This document shows, piece after piece, positions 45,667 through 54,589 of a DNA stretch of 64,000 nt (position 1 is the first letter of the stretch; each line of letters starts with the position of its first letter). Below the pieces are notes generated by a model. It did no database searches and was not told where the DNA came from. It was given only the letters and a program-made list of their open reading frames with translations. Source of the DNA: Alkalicella caledoniensis (lineage in GTDB: Bacteria; Bacillota; Proteinivoracia; Proteinivoracales; Proteinivoracaceae); NCBI RefSeq assembly GCF_014467015.1, contig NZ_CP058559.1, forward strand, positions 2,356,001 to 2,420,000, read 5' to 3'. The position numbers were made by a program, and so were the translations under genes.

Positions 45667-46680
45667 ATGATGAATGTTACATTGGGGAGAACTGGTATGG
45701 TTGTCAATAGAAATGGATTTGGTGCTCTTCCTATACAAAGGGTTTCCCATGAGGAAGCTGTAAAGCTGTTAAGGAAAGCTTATAATAACGGTATCAATTT
45801 TTTTGATACTGCAAAAGTATATTCTGATAGTGAATATAAACTAGGGCTTGCCTTAAGTGATGTCAGAGATGAAATATTTATTGCCACTAAGACAATGGGT
45901 AAAAATGTAGAAGAATTTTGGAGTGATTTAGATAATAGCCTAAAAATGCTTAAAACAGATTATATCGATATCTATCAATTTCACAACCCTAGTTTTTGTC
46001 CAAAACCAAATGACGGTACAGGACTTTATGAAGCCATGTTAGAAGCTAAAAAACAAGGAAAAATTCGTTTTATAGGTATTACAAATCATAGGCTATCAGT
46101 GGCTATTGATGCTGTTGAATCAGGATTATATGATACCTTGCAATTTCCCCTTAGCTATCTAGCAGATAAAAAAGAAGAAGATTTAGTAAACCTATGCAAG
46201 GAAAAGAACGTAGGTTTCATATGTATGAAGGCATTGGCAGGTGGGCTTATAACAAAAAGCCACGCTGCCTATGCATACCTTGCTCAGTTCGGAAACACAT
46301 TACCTATTTGGGGTGTTCAAAGGGAAAGTGAACTTGATGAATTCATTTCTTATAATGAGAACCCCCCAGCAATGGATGAGGAAATTAAAGAGTATATTGA
46401 AAGTGAAAGGAAAGAAATTAAGGGTGAATTCTGCCGAGGTTGCGGATACTGCATGCCATGTCCAGTGGATATAGAAATTAACAATTGTGCAAGGATGTCT
46501 CTACTTCTCCGCCGTTCCCCAACAGGGGGACACCTATCAGAAACAGGGCAAGCTAAAATGAGAAAAATAGAGAACTGTATAGAATGTGGAAAATGCAAGG
46601 AAAACTGCCCCTATGCCCTTGATACTCCGAATCTATTGAAGAGGAACTATGAAGATTATAAAACATTTTTGGAAACCTAG
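45667..46680 (+). CDS. Aldo/keto reductase with C-terminal 4Fe-4S domain
   Basis: A 337-residue protein: AKR part with FFDTAKVYS, FIATKTMG and QFHNP (histidine retained). A ferredoxin-like C-terminal region has CRGCGYCMPCP and CIECGKCKENCP. It is shorter than usual for a full barrel before the cluster domain (about 245 residues). It lies 33 bp after merR, so it is probably co-transcribed with it. ATG 45667 or the adjacent 45670 are both possible. Confidence 0.85.
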   Translation: MMNVTLGRTGMVVNRNGFGALPIQRVSHEEAVKLLRKAYNNGINFFDTAKVYSDSEYKLGLALSDVRDEIFIATKTMGKNVEEFWSDLDNSLKMLKTDYIDIYQFHNPSFCPKPNDGTGLYEAMLEAKKQGKIRFIGITNHRLSVAIDAVESGLYDTLQFPLSYLADKKEEDLVNLCKEKNVGFICMKALAGGLITKSHAAYAYLAQFGNTLPIWGVQRESELDEFISYNENPPAMDEEIKEYIESERKEIKGEFCRGCGYCMPCPVDIEINNCARMSLLLRRSPTGGHLSETGQAKMRKIENCIECGKCKENCPYALDTPNLLKRNYEDYKTFLET

Positions 46681-46690
46681 TCTTATGCTG

Positions 46691-46716
46691 AAATACTCCC
46701 ACAGGGGAGTATTTTT
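46691..46716 (+). terminator. Terminator after the merR-AKR unit
   Basis: AAATACTCCC-acag-GGGAGTATTTTT. Confidence 0.85.
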
Positions 46717-46900
46717 GTTTTTAAAAATAACTATAAATAGAGGATATAGTAATAATACAGAGAAATTGTCAAAAGAAAGCATCAATTACTAAAGGACATG
46801 ATGTAGGAGATGCTGAAATAGATATTAACTGACTAGGATACTGACAATAAGTTAAAAGAAGGGAGGGGTTAGCATTCAATAATTTTGTAGATTATTGTTT

Positions 46901-46916
46901 TGGCATGCTATTTGCT
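46901..46916 (+). promoter_or_regulatory. Sigma-54-like promoter before the GH1 gene
   Basis: TGGCAT-GCTAT-TTGCT, one base from the TGGCAC-N5-TTGCW consensus with correct GG/GC spacing, 152 bp before the start codon. The rest of the 46681-47067 gap shows no gene and no antiterminator-type hairpin I could recognise. Confidence 0.55.
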
Positions 46917-47049
46917 TTATATAAATGTGTATAACACACAAAAAAGAGCTTGCCGAAGCAAAAAAAAGTAAGGGATAGGGCAGATTGTATGTACATATAC
47001 TAATTTTTAGACTGATAGTAGTATAATTTGAATGAGTCTAAGCTTGTAA

Positions 47050-48501
<1,452 letters not shown>

Positions 48502-48517
48502 TATTATTATCTTATAC

Positions 48518-48560
48518 AAAGGGATTATGTGCGATTTTAATCGTATATAATACCCTTTTT
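48518..48560 (+). terminator. Terminator after the GH1 gene
   Basis: AAAGGG...CCCTTTTT with inner GCGAT/ATCG pairing. Confidence 0.7.
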
Positions 48561-48686
48561 CTTTTACGAGTAACTTCAGGCAGTTCTTATATAGACCCTA
48601 AGGAGAATATAATTATCAATGTGGAATGAAAACTGCTATAATGGATCTGATATGCAAAAGTGTTAAATTTTAAGGAGTTGAACAGC

Positions 48687-49187
48687 TTGAATATATCTAT
48701 GATTGTGGCTATGGGGAGGGGAAATGTTATTGGCAAAGATAATAAAATGCCATGGAACTTACCTGCTGACCTTAAATACTTTAAAGATACAACCATGGGA
48801 CATGTGGTTGTTTGCGGTAGGAAAACTCTCCTGTCCATGAATGGACCTTTAAAAGGAAGAAAGAACATAGTTCTAACAAAGGATAGGGATTTCACTTATC
48901 CTGGTTGTGAGATATTGAACTCTGTAGAAGAATTACTGAGGATTTATGATAAGAAATCTCAAGAGATTTTCATTATAGGTGGTGCTAAAGTATATGAGCA
49001 ATTTCTACCACTTGCCAACAAGCTCTATATAACTTATATAGATGAGGATTTTGTAGGGGATACCTATTTTCCAGAGTTTTCCCTAAAAAAATGGGTGTTA
49101 GTATCAGAGAGGGATGGTATTACCAACGAGACAAATCCATATAAGTACATTTTTAAGGTATATCAAAGATTGGATGAGCAAAGATAA
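48687..49187 (+). CDS. folA: Dihydrofolate reductase
   Basis: A 166-residue DHFR: ISMIVAMGRGNVIGKDNKMPW at the start (in parts: IVAMGRGNVIG, KMPWNLPADLKYFK with substrate-binding Trp and Asp), GRKTL, and IIGGAKVYEQFLP. It reduces dihydrofolate with NADPH. I place the start at TTG 48687, nine bases after TAAGGAG; the longer frame from 48660 would include the ribosome-binding site. It stands alone, without thyA next to it. Confidence 0.9.
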   Translation: MNISMIVAMGRGNVIGKDNKMPWNLPADLKYFKDTTMGHVVVCGRKTLLSMNGPLKGRKNIVLTKDRDFTYPGCEILNSVEELLRIYDKKSQEIFIIGGAKVYEQFLPLANKLYITYIDEDFVGDTYFPEFSLKKWVLVSERDGITNETNPYKYIFKVYQRLDEQR

Positions 49188-49540
49188 TACATTAAAACCT
49201 GGAATACTATTGAAGGCTTCAAACCTAAAAGTTTAATTATTTATTAATCAATTACTAGAGGATATATTTATCCTGTGTTGAAGTATATTATCAGTAAAAA
49301 TATTTTTGGTTTGGGGGAATTACCACAATGAAATTAGTAGTGCAACAAATTGTAAAGAGTTATGGGGAAAAAGAAGTATTGAAGGAAGCTAGTTATACTT
49401 TTGAATGAGTTGCCACGCATTCACGTGACTTCCGTCATGAGTTAGTGGCAACATATGTTGCTTAAAATAGATCCTATATTATTACAAATACAAGAATTAT
49501 ACATATACATATGTTAACATATAATTAAAGGATGTGACGT

Positions 49541-49942
49541 ATGGGAAAAGTTATTTATGGAAGAGGGTATGTTTATACTATCCAGTATCACATAGTTTGG
49601 TGTACTAAATATAGACACAAAATACTACAAGGAAAAGTAGAAAAGACTCTAAAAGAGATAATTAAACAGATTGCACAAGACAATCAGTTCAGGATAGAAG
49701 AAATAGAAACTGATTTAGACCATATTCATCTACTTATAGATTGTAGCCCTCAACATTATATTCCCAATATAATCAAAGCATTAAAGGGAGTAAGTGCAAG
49801 GTTACTATTTAAAGCTCATCCAGAAATAAAGAAACAGCTCTGGGGTGGGCATTTGTGGAATCCTAGCTACTTTGTAGCCACTGTATCAGAAAATACACAG
49901 GAGCAAATAAGGGAATATATAAGAGGCCAAAAGACTAAATAG
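49541..49942 (+). CDS. tnpA: IS200-type transposase TnpA (Y1 HUH)
   Basis: A 133-residue transposase: HUH motif in LDHIHLLIDC and catalytic-tyrosine helix NTQEQIREYIRGQ near the end. It nicks and joins single-stranded ends of the element as a dimer. Length is normal. It lies 15 bp before tnpB, with AAAGGGAGG between them. Confidence 0.95.
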   Translation: MGKVIYGRGYVYTIQYHIVWCTKYRHKILQGKVEKTLKEIIKQIAQDNQFRIEEIETDLDHIHLLIDCSPQHYIPNIIKALKGVSARLLFKAHPEIKKQLWGGHLWNPSYFVATVSENTQEQIREYIRGQKTK

Positions 49943-49957
49943 AAAGGGAGGCGAACC

Positions 49958-51088
49958 ATGGTGTTAAAGGCATACAAGTATAGAATATATCCAAATAAAG
50001 AGCAAAAAGAGCAACTAGCTAAAACCTTTGGGTGTGCTAGATTTGTGTATAACTACTACTTAGCCGAAAAAATAAAGCTGTATGAAGACAAACAAGAATC
50101 TCTGTCTAAAATAGATTGTAACAACCATCTAAACAGAGAACTAAAAAAAGAACTGATATGGCTTAAAGAAGTAGATAAGTTCGCCTTAACCAATTCTATT
50201 TACAACCTGGATACTGCTTATCAGCATTTCTTTAGAAGAGTTAAACAAGGAAAAGATAAGACAGGATTTCCTAGATTTAAAAGTAGACATAGCAATAGAT
50301 TAAGCTACACAACTAATTTTACAAATAACAACATAAAAATTGATTTCTCAGATAATAAAATTAAGTTACCTAAACTTAAATGGATAGAAGCCAAAGTTCA
50401 CAGAGAATTTGATGGAAAAATCAAGTCTGCAAACATAGTTCAAAACTCAAGCGGAAGATATTATGTGAGTATTCTTGTGGATACAGAAGCAAAAGATCTA
50501 CCACTACCGAAAGTAGATAAGACTATAGGGTTAGACTTAGGAATCAGTAATTTTCTGATAGACAGTGATGGAAATACAATTTCTAATCCAAAAAACCTAC
50601 ATAAACATGAAAGAAAACTGGCTAAACTACAAAGGCAATTAGCCAAGAAACAAAAAACTAGTAACAATAGAAACAAGATGAGAATCAAGGTGGCCAGGCT
50701 TCACGAAAAGATATCAGATACCAGGAGGGATTTCTTACATAAACTGTCTAAGCAAATTATCAACGAAAACCAAGTTATAGTTAGTGAAGACTTAAATGTA
50801 AGAGGAATGGTAAGGAATCATAAACTAGCTAAAGCAATATCAGATGTGTCATGGTCAGAATTCACTAGACAACTAGAATATAAAGCTAACTGGTATTGCA
50901 GAACTTACGTCAAGATAGACAGGTTATTCCCATCTAGTCAGCTATGCTCTCATTGTGGATTTAAGAACACAAAAACCAAGAGTCTATCAGTTAGAGAATG
51001 GACTTGTGATAATTGCGGAAATGAACATAATAGAGATATAAATGCCAGTAGGAATATACTGCAAGAAGGCTTGCGAATGTTAGCATAA
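49958..51088 (+). CDS. tnpB: TnpB RNA-guided nuclease of IS605
   Basis: A 376-residue TnpB: helix-turn-helix N-terminal domain (YKYRIYPNKEQKEQLAKTFG), RuvC catalytic residues Asp in GLDLGISNF, Glu in VSEDLNVRGM and Asp in NRDINASRNI. A zinc ribbon CSHC...CDNC lies between. TnpB cuts DNA guided by an omega RNA from the right end and helps keep the element. All catalytic residues are present. Confidence 0.95.
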   Translation: MVLKAYKYRIYPNKEQKEQLAKTFGCARFVYNYYLAEKIKLYEDKQESLSKIDCNNHLNRELKKELIWLKEVDKFALTNSIYNLDTAYQHFFRRVKQGKDKTGFPRFKSRHSNRLSYTTNFTNNNIKIDFSDNKIKLPKLKWIEAKVHREFDGKIKSANIVQNSSGRYYVSILVDTEAKDLPLPKVDKTIGLDLGISNFLIDSDGNTISNPKNLHKHERKLAKLQRQLAKKQKTSNNRNKMRIKVARLHEKISDTRRDFLHKLSKQIINENQVIVSEDLNVRGMVRNHKLAKAISDVSWSEFTRQLEYKANWYCRTYVKIDRLFPSSQLCSHCGFKNTKTKSLSVREWTCDNCGNEHNRDINASRNILQEGLRMLA

Positions 51089-51225
51089 CAAAAAACAAAA
51101 CATGTAGGGTAGGAGCTATCCGAATTAACGCCTGTGGAGAATGCGATGCAGTAAGGTCGGTCTGAGAAACAGGAAATTCTAGTAGTGATACTGGAAGCCT
51201 GCGAATTCATTCGTGGGAGGTTCAC
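51060..51225 (+). ncRNA. Probable omega (guide-scaffold) RNA of TnpB
   Basis: The stretch from the tnpB 3' end to the right end is non-coding and rich in short pairings (for example the GCGAAT/ATTCGT hairpin at about 51201-51218). By family rule the RNA's 3' guide would start right after the element, reading AAAGGGAAAATCTACGGG from 51226. Boundaries are inferred, not seen. Confidence 0.5.
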
Positions 51226-51292
51226 AAAGGGAAAATCTACGGGTTGCTAGGTAAAAATGGCGCTGGAAAAACCACGCTTTTAATTGTATTGG

Positions 51293-51418
51293 AAGCGACT
51301 TGAGCTACGATTTTATGGAATGGGTGGTAGTGTAGCAGATGAAAATGGGTTATGTTACTTTCCTGAATTAGAAGGTAAATTACCGATGATTCTTAGCTTG
51401 AAGGCTGAGAAAAAGTAA
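51293..51418 (+). pseudogene. C-terminal remnant of an unidentified gene
   Basis: An open frame out of phase with the ABC fragment reads ELRFYGMGGSVADENGLCYF and ends LSLKAEKK. It begins abruptly at the point where the ABC ATPase loses homology, so it marks a deletion junction. I do not recognise the parent protein. Confidence 0.45.
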
Positions 51419-51424
51419 ATTATA

Positions 51425-51470
51425 CAAAGAATAGTAGAATGTTCAACAAACATTTTACTATTCTTTTGTT
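51425..51470 (+). terminator. Terminator after the remnant
   Basis: ACAAAGAATAGTA pairs with TACTATTCTTTTGT, inner AATGTT/AACATT. The following 51471-51696 shows only AT-rich DNA with a probable promoter for the next gene. Confidence 0.75.
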
Positions 51471-51696
51471 GTATAAATACTATGTTTGAAAGGGTCTTAG
51501 TTCTTTACTTTAGGGTTTGATGTTCTATAAAATAAATATGAGACTTTGTATATTAGTATAATAGCTAACTTGTGTAAAATTATTGCAAACTAATATTAAA
51601 TGTGCTTGAGATATAGCCATTTAGAATATATAATTATTCAATAGGCATTTATTAATGACCACTATATAATACTTGTAACATATTAGGAGTGATTAG

Positions 51697-52089
51697 ATGG
51701 ACTGGTTAAAAAAGTTTATGGTAGGAAGATATGGAAGCGATCAGCTTTCTATTTTTTTAGTTGTATTATCATTAATTTTGACAATAATAGGTCTGCTAGC
51801 TGGTATATCATTTATGATTAGTTTAAGTTATGTGCCATTGTTTTTTGCTGTTTACAGAATGTTTTCTAAAGATGTACAAAAACGTAGTATGGAGAACTAT
51901 AAATTTGCCATATTTATGAGTCCAATTTACTCTAAGTTTAAAAAATATCAAAAACGGGCAAAAGACACAAAAACGCATAAATATTTTAAGTGTAATTCAT
52001 GTAAAACCACCCTACGGGTTCCAAAGGGTAAGGGGAAAATAATGATTACATGTCCTAGATGCAAAACAAAAGCTGCTAAGAAAACTTAA
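51697..52089 (+). CDS. Membrane protein with C-terminal zinc ribbon
   Basis: A 130-residue protein: two membrane helices (about residues 18-36 and 40-58) followed by a basic linker and a rubredoxin-like zinc ribbon, FKCNSC...TCPRC (about 103-124). I do not know the function; such proteins are common as uncharacterised clostridial genes. TAGGAG precedes the ATG. The DnaJ-like gene follows after 46 bp and the pair may work together at the membrane. Confidence 0.75.
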   Translation: MDWLKKFMVGRYGSDQLSIFLVVLSLILTIIGLLAGISFMISLSYVPLFFAVYRMFSKDVQKRSMENYKFAIFMSPIYSKFKKYQKRAKDTKTHKYFKCNSCKTTLRVPKGKGKIMITCPRCKTKAAKKT

Positions 52090-52135
52090 ATGTCATAGAT
52101 GTTAAAAACGTCGCATTAAGGGAGAGACTACTGAG

Positions 52136-52924
52136 ATGAATATAATTAGAAAGTTATTAGGTAAACTCTTATATTCAATAACTAAGGCATTATCTGCAAT
52201 AATGGGTACTTTAATACAAGGAACAGAATCTTTAGTGTTATTTGTAAAAAGCATTACAAAAGGCTGTTTTGCTTTACTAAGTATGGGTGGTTGCTTATTG
52301 TTTATATTTTTTGCGACCTGGGGTCTTAGAATACTAGCTGACCCAATAGGACTTGCTTTTGTGTTGACTTTACTACTATTTCCTATCTTAGGGGCTAGGT
52401 TTGTAGCCTTCATGAAGTATCAAAAATATATTATAACTGAATTTTTATTTAACCTTTCAAATCACCTTATAGATGGGAAAAAATATCAGTATAAACCTTT
52501 CAGTGAGTACAAGATGGCGTATAAAAATGCAGAGCAAGAACGTATAAGAGAAGAGCAACGTCGCTATTATGAACAGCAAAGGGAATGGGGAGAAAGATTT
52601 AAGCAACAGTGGCAGCAACAACACTCCCAAGGGCAAGGAAGTCAAGGTAATTATGGTAGTTATGGGGGACAGGGGAATTATGGGCAAGGCTTTATGAATT
52701 CTACAGTGGATTTTAAGAATAAATATGAAAAAAGTTGTGATACACTAGGTGTGCCATATAACGTCCATAAAGATCAAGTTAAATTAGCATATAGGAGAAA
52801 GGCAAAAGAGTTCCATCCAGACTTGAGCAAAGCTCCAAATGCTACAAAGATGTTTCAGGAAATTACTGATGCAAATCAGTTCTTAAATGATGAAAATATA
52901 CAAAGGTACAAAAATTATTTATAA
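52136..52924 (+). CDS. Membrane protein with C-terminal DnaJ (J) domain
   Basis: A 262-residue protein: hydrophobic helices at about residues 40-60 and 70-92, a Gln/Arg-rich coiled part (about 130-165), a Gly/Gln-rich linker (GQGSQGNYGSYGGQGNYGQG) and a J domain at about 197-262 with the essential HPD in KEFHPDLSK. It should recruit DnaK to the membrane. The J domain at the C-terminus is unlike canonical DnaJ. It shares a message with the zinc-ribbon protein. Confidence 0.85.
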   Translation: MNIIRKLLGKLLYSITKALSAIMGTLIQGTESLVLFVKSITKGCFALLSMGGCLLFIFFATWGLRILADPIGLAFVLTLLLFPILGARFVAFMKYQKYIITEFLFNLSNHLIDGKKYQYKPFSEYKMAYKNAEQERIREEQRRYYEQQREWGERFKQQWQQQHSQGQGSQGNYGSYGGQGNYGQGFMNSTVDFKNKYEKSCDTLGVPYNVHKDQVKLAYRRKAKEFHPDLSKAPNATKMFQEITDANQFLNDENIQRYKNYL

Positions 52925-52931
52925 AAGCATA

Positions 52932-52965
52932 AATAAACCAGTACTTCATAAGAAGTCTGGTTTAT
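52932..52965 (+). terminator. Terminator
   Basis: AATAAACCAG/CTGGTTTATT with inner TTC/GAA. Confidence 0.75.
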
Positions 52966-53013
52966 TTTATACGTCATTATTCTTTTCATGGATTGTCTCG
53001 TATTAATAAGAAT

Positions 53014-53865
53014 TTATGCAAGCTTTTTAGTAAAATTGTCCAAAGAAATGGAAATGTTCTCAAGCTCACTAGATAATGACTGCACAAGTTGTGTTTGATT
53101 CTTTGACGAAATAGTATGTTCTTCTATGTTCTCTGAGATATCTAAGATAATGTTTTGAATGGTTTTCAGTATATCATCTATTTGGCTAACTGAGGTTGCA
53201 GTACCGTCTGCTAGTTTTCTAACTTCACTGGCCACTACATTAAAACCTCTACCTTCATTTCCTAATCTTGCTGCTTCTATGGAGGCATTTATACCTAGTA
53301 TATTAGTTTGTTTAGAAATACTTTGGATCAATTCAATGATATGATTTGTCTTCATTACATTATCCTTGGCATTTGATATATTCTCGTTTAATCCTTCTAC
53401 TGTTTCTTCTTGTTTTTTAGCTGAAAGGGAAATTTCTTCTAAAGCTGCTGAGGATTCCTGTAGACTATTGTTGATACTATTAGCCAAACTATTCATGTTA
53501 TCCATGAATTTTTTTCGTTCATATTCTGAAACTATGACATGACTTGCTATCATAGCAATTGGTTTCATCAAATGTGGATCGCCACTAATTCCTATGGCGC
53601 CGATACAAACACTATTAGAATGAATACCTACACTAAATCCAGGCCGAGTGCCGCTCATGGTTTTAGTCATTTCTTCGGTTATGGCAATATGTTCAACTTT
53701 GCCAGATACTATATCCTTTGCACCAGTGTGAATTGTCCCCAGTCTTTCAGGCTGAGTTGTAGCGATAATCATACCACCTTCGCCAAAAATATGTGCATTT
53801 TGGTTTGTTTCCTGATGAATTAACTCAACTATTCCTTGAGCGAACTGAGTATCAATCATATACAA
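53014..53865 (-). CDS. Soluble chemoreceptor with CdaR-like sensor domain
   Basis: A 283-residue protein without membrane segments. Residues 1-110 look like the sugar-diacid-recognition (CdaR) sensor ([20 protein letters not shown]). Residues about 115-283 form a methyl-accepting signalling domain with the hairpin tip [20 protein letters not shown]. It should signal to CheA from the cytoplasm. No che genes are adjacent. Confidence 0.85.
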   Translation of the reverse strand: MYMIDTQFAQGIVELIHQETNQNAHIFGEGGMIIATTQPERLGTIHTGAKDIVSGKVEHIAITEEMTKTMSGTRPGFSVGIHSNSVCIGAIGISGDPHLMKPIAMIASHVIVSEYERKKFMDNMNSLANSINNSLQESSAALEEISLSAKKQEETVEGLNENISNAKDNVMKTNHIIELIQSISKQTNILGINASIEAARLGNEGRGFNVVASEVRKLADGTATSVSQIDDILKTIQNIILDISENIEEHTISSKNQTQLVQSLSSELENISISLDNFTKKLA

Positions 53866-54036
53866 CGTATAACCCCCTTTTTTATTAAATACTGATATGT
53901 ATTAATAATTCTACGTCGGACATAAAATTCCTTTACTTAGGGCATATTATATGTTTAATAGTTTGTGATAAAAGGTTATTATATAGTTAGCAACATAAAT
54001 AAAAGTAAAGGTTTTAAAAAGGGGGGCTATTACTCA

Positions 54037-54294
54037 ATGGGAGAATATGTGCACTACTATCTTATGGGGTTTAATACACTGGGGTTTGTATTAATGTACA
54101 TAGATAAACAAAAGGCTATAAGAAATAAATGGAGGGTAAAAGAAAATACCCTGATATTTATTGCGTTGATTGGAGGAAGTTTAGGGTTATACCTAGGGAT
54201 GAAATTGTTTAAACATAAAACAAGACACGCAAAATTCAAACTTGGAATTCCTATTATAATATTTTTTCAATTATTGCTGATTTACCTATATTAG
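54037..54294 (+). CDS. DUF1294 membrane protein
   Basis: An 85-residue protein with three hydrophobic segments and the DUF1294 phrases YIDKQKAIRNKWRVKE and LGLYLGMKLFKHKTRHAKF. Start 54037 is chosen for GGGGGG 10 bases upstream; an ATG 24 codons earlier is in frame but lacks support. Function unknown. Confidence 0.8.
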   Translation: MGEYVHYYLMGFNTLGFVLMYIDKQKAIRNKWRVKENTLIFIALIGGSLGLYLGMKLFKHKTRHAKFKLGIPIIIFFQLLLIYLY

Positions 54295-54331
54295 CTTTGA
54301 CTGCCTTTCCCGTGCTTGTTAAACCCTTAAA

Positions 54332-54354
54332 ATTATAGTAAAATATACTATAAT
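54332..54354 (+). promoter_or_regulatory. Promoter-overlapping dyad before helD
   Basis: ATTATAGTA and TACTATAAT with a 5-base spacer. The right arm contains TATAAT as a likely -10 with a weak CTTAAA-type -35 17 bp upstream, so a repressor could act here. Confidence 0.5.
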
Positions 54355-54394
54355 TTCTAAAAAAAAATCGGGACAGGCGTTATGTAGGTAGGGT

Positions 54395-54487
54395 GCTGGA
54401 AATATTAACTCAATGTAAGTACGGATATTTCAGCTAGAAATAAGTGTAAGAGCTAGAAGTGTTAAAGAAACATTTCTAGCTTTTTTA
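54395..54487 (+). promoter_or_regulatory. Leader with hairpin and terminator before helD (possible attenuator)
   Basis: Hairpin one pairs 54395-54405 with 54425-54434. A terminator follows: AGCTAGAA (54451-54458) with TTCTAGCT (54474-54481) and TTTTTT. A second AGCTAGAA (54432-54439) overlaps hairpin one and could pair with the same TTCTAGCT. So alternative folds exist, 100 bp before the helD start. Confidence 0.5.
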
Positions 54488-54589
54488 AGACAGGGTTATT
54501 TTTCTATAAATCTGTTTAACGTGTAAGTAAAACTAAAGGTATGAATAAGTTGTTATCATATTGTAAGTAAGTAAGTAAGGAGTGATATT

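Larger units (their letters stand above)
49406..51225 (+). mobile_element. IS200/IS605-family insertion sequence
   Basis: The element is bounded by the two halves of the ABC gene, about 1,820 bp, with tnpA then tnpB on the same strand. The left end carries a hairpin (49409-49452, GTTGCCAC pairing with GTGGCAAC). The right end carries the short hairpin GCGAAT/ATTCG(T) and finishes GGGAGGTTCAC, typical for the family. There are no terminal inverted repeats or target duplication, as expected. Both proteins look intact, so it may be active. Exact end bases are inferred from the broken gene. Confidence 0.85.
49328..51303 (+). pseudogene. ABC ATPase gene split by an IS200/IS605 element and truncated
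   Basis: The first piece (49328-49405) reads MKLVVQQIVKSYGEKEVLKE then ASYTFE. The second piece (51226-51303) resumes KGKIYGLLGKNGAGKTTLL and soon stops. Joining the two codons GAA and AAA gives a normal ABC ATPase N-terminus with Walker A. All later motifs are missing, so the gene was also deleted on its right side. Not functional. Confidence 0.85.

Noticed and set aside
49406-51225. An IStron (IS605 with self-splicing group I intron) that could splice out of the ABC gene
   Set aside because: Only about 135 bp lie before tnpA and about 140 bp after tnpB, too short for a group I intron; no core motifs seen, and the host gene is truncated anyway.
54570-54581. Fourfold GTAA repeat before helD as a phase-variation tract
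   Set aside because: Only about four units and lying at the ribosome-binding site; possible in principle, but too short to claim.
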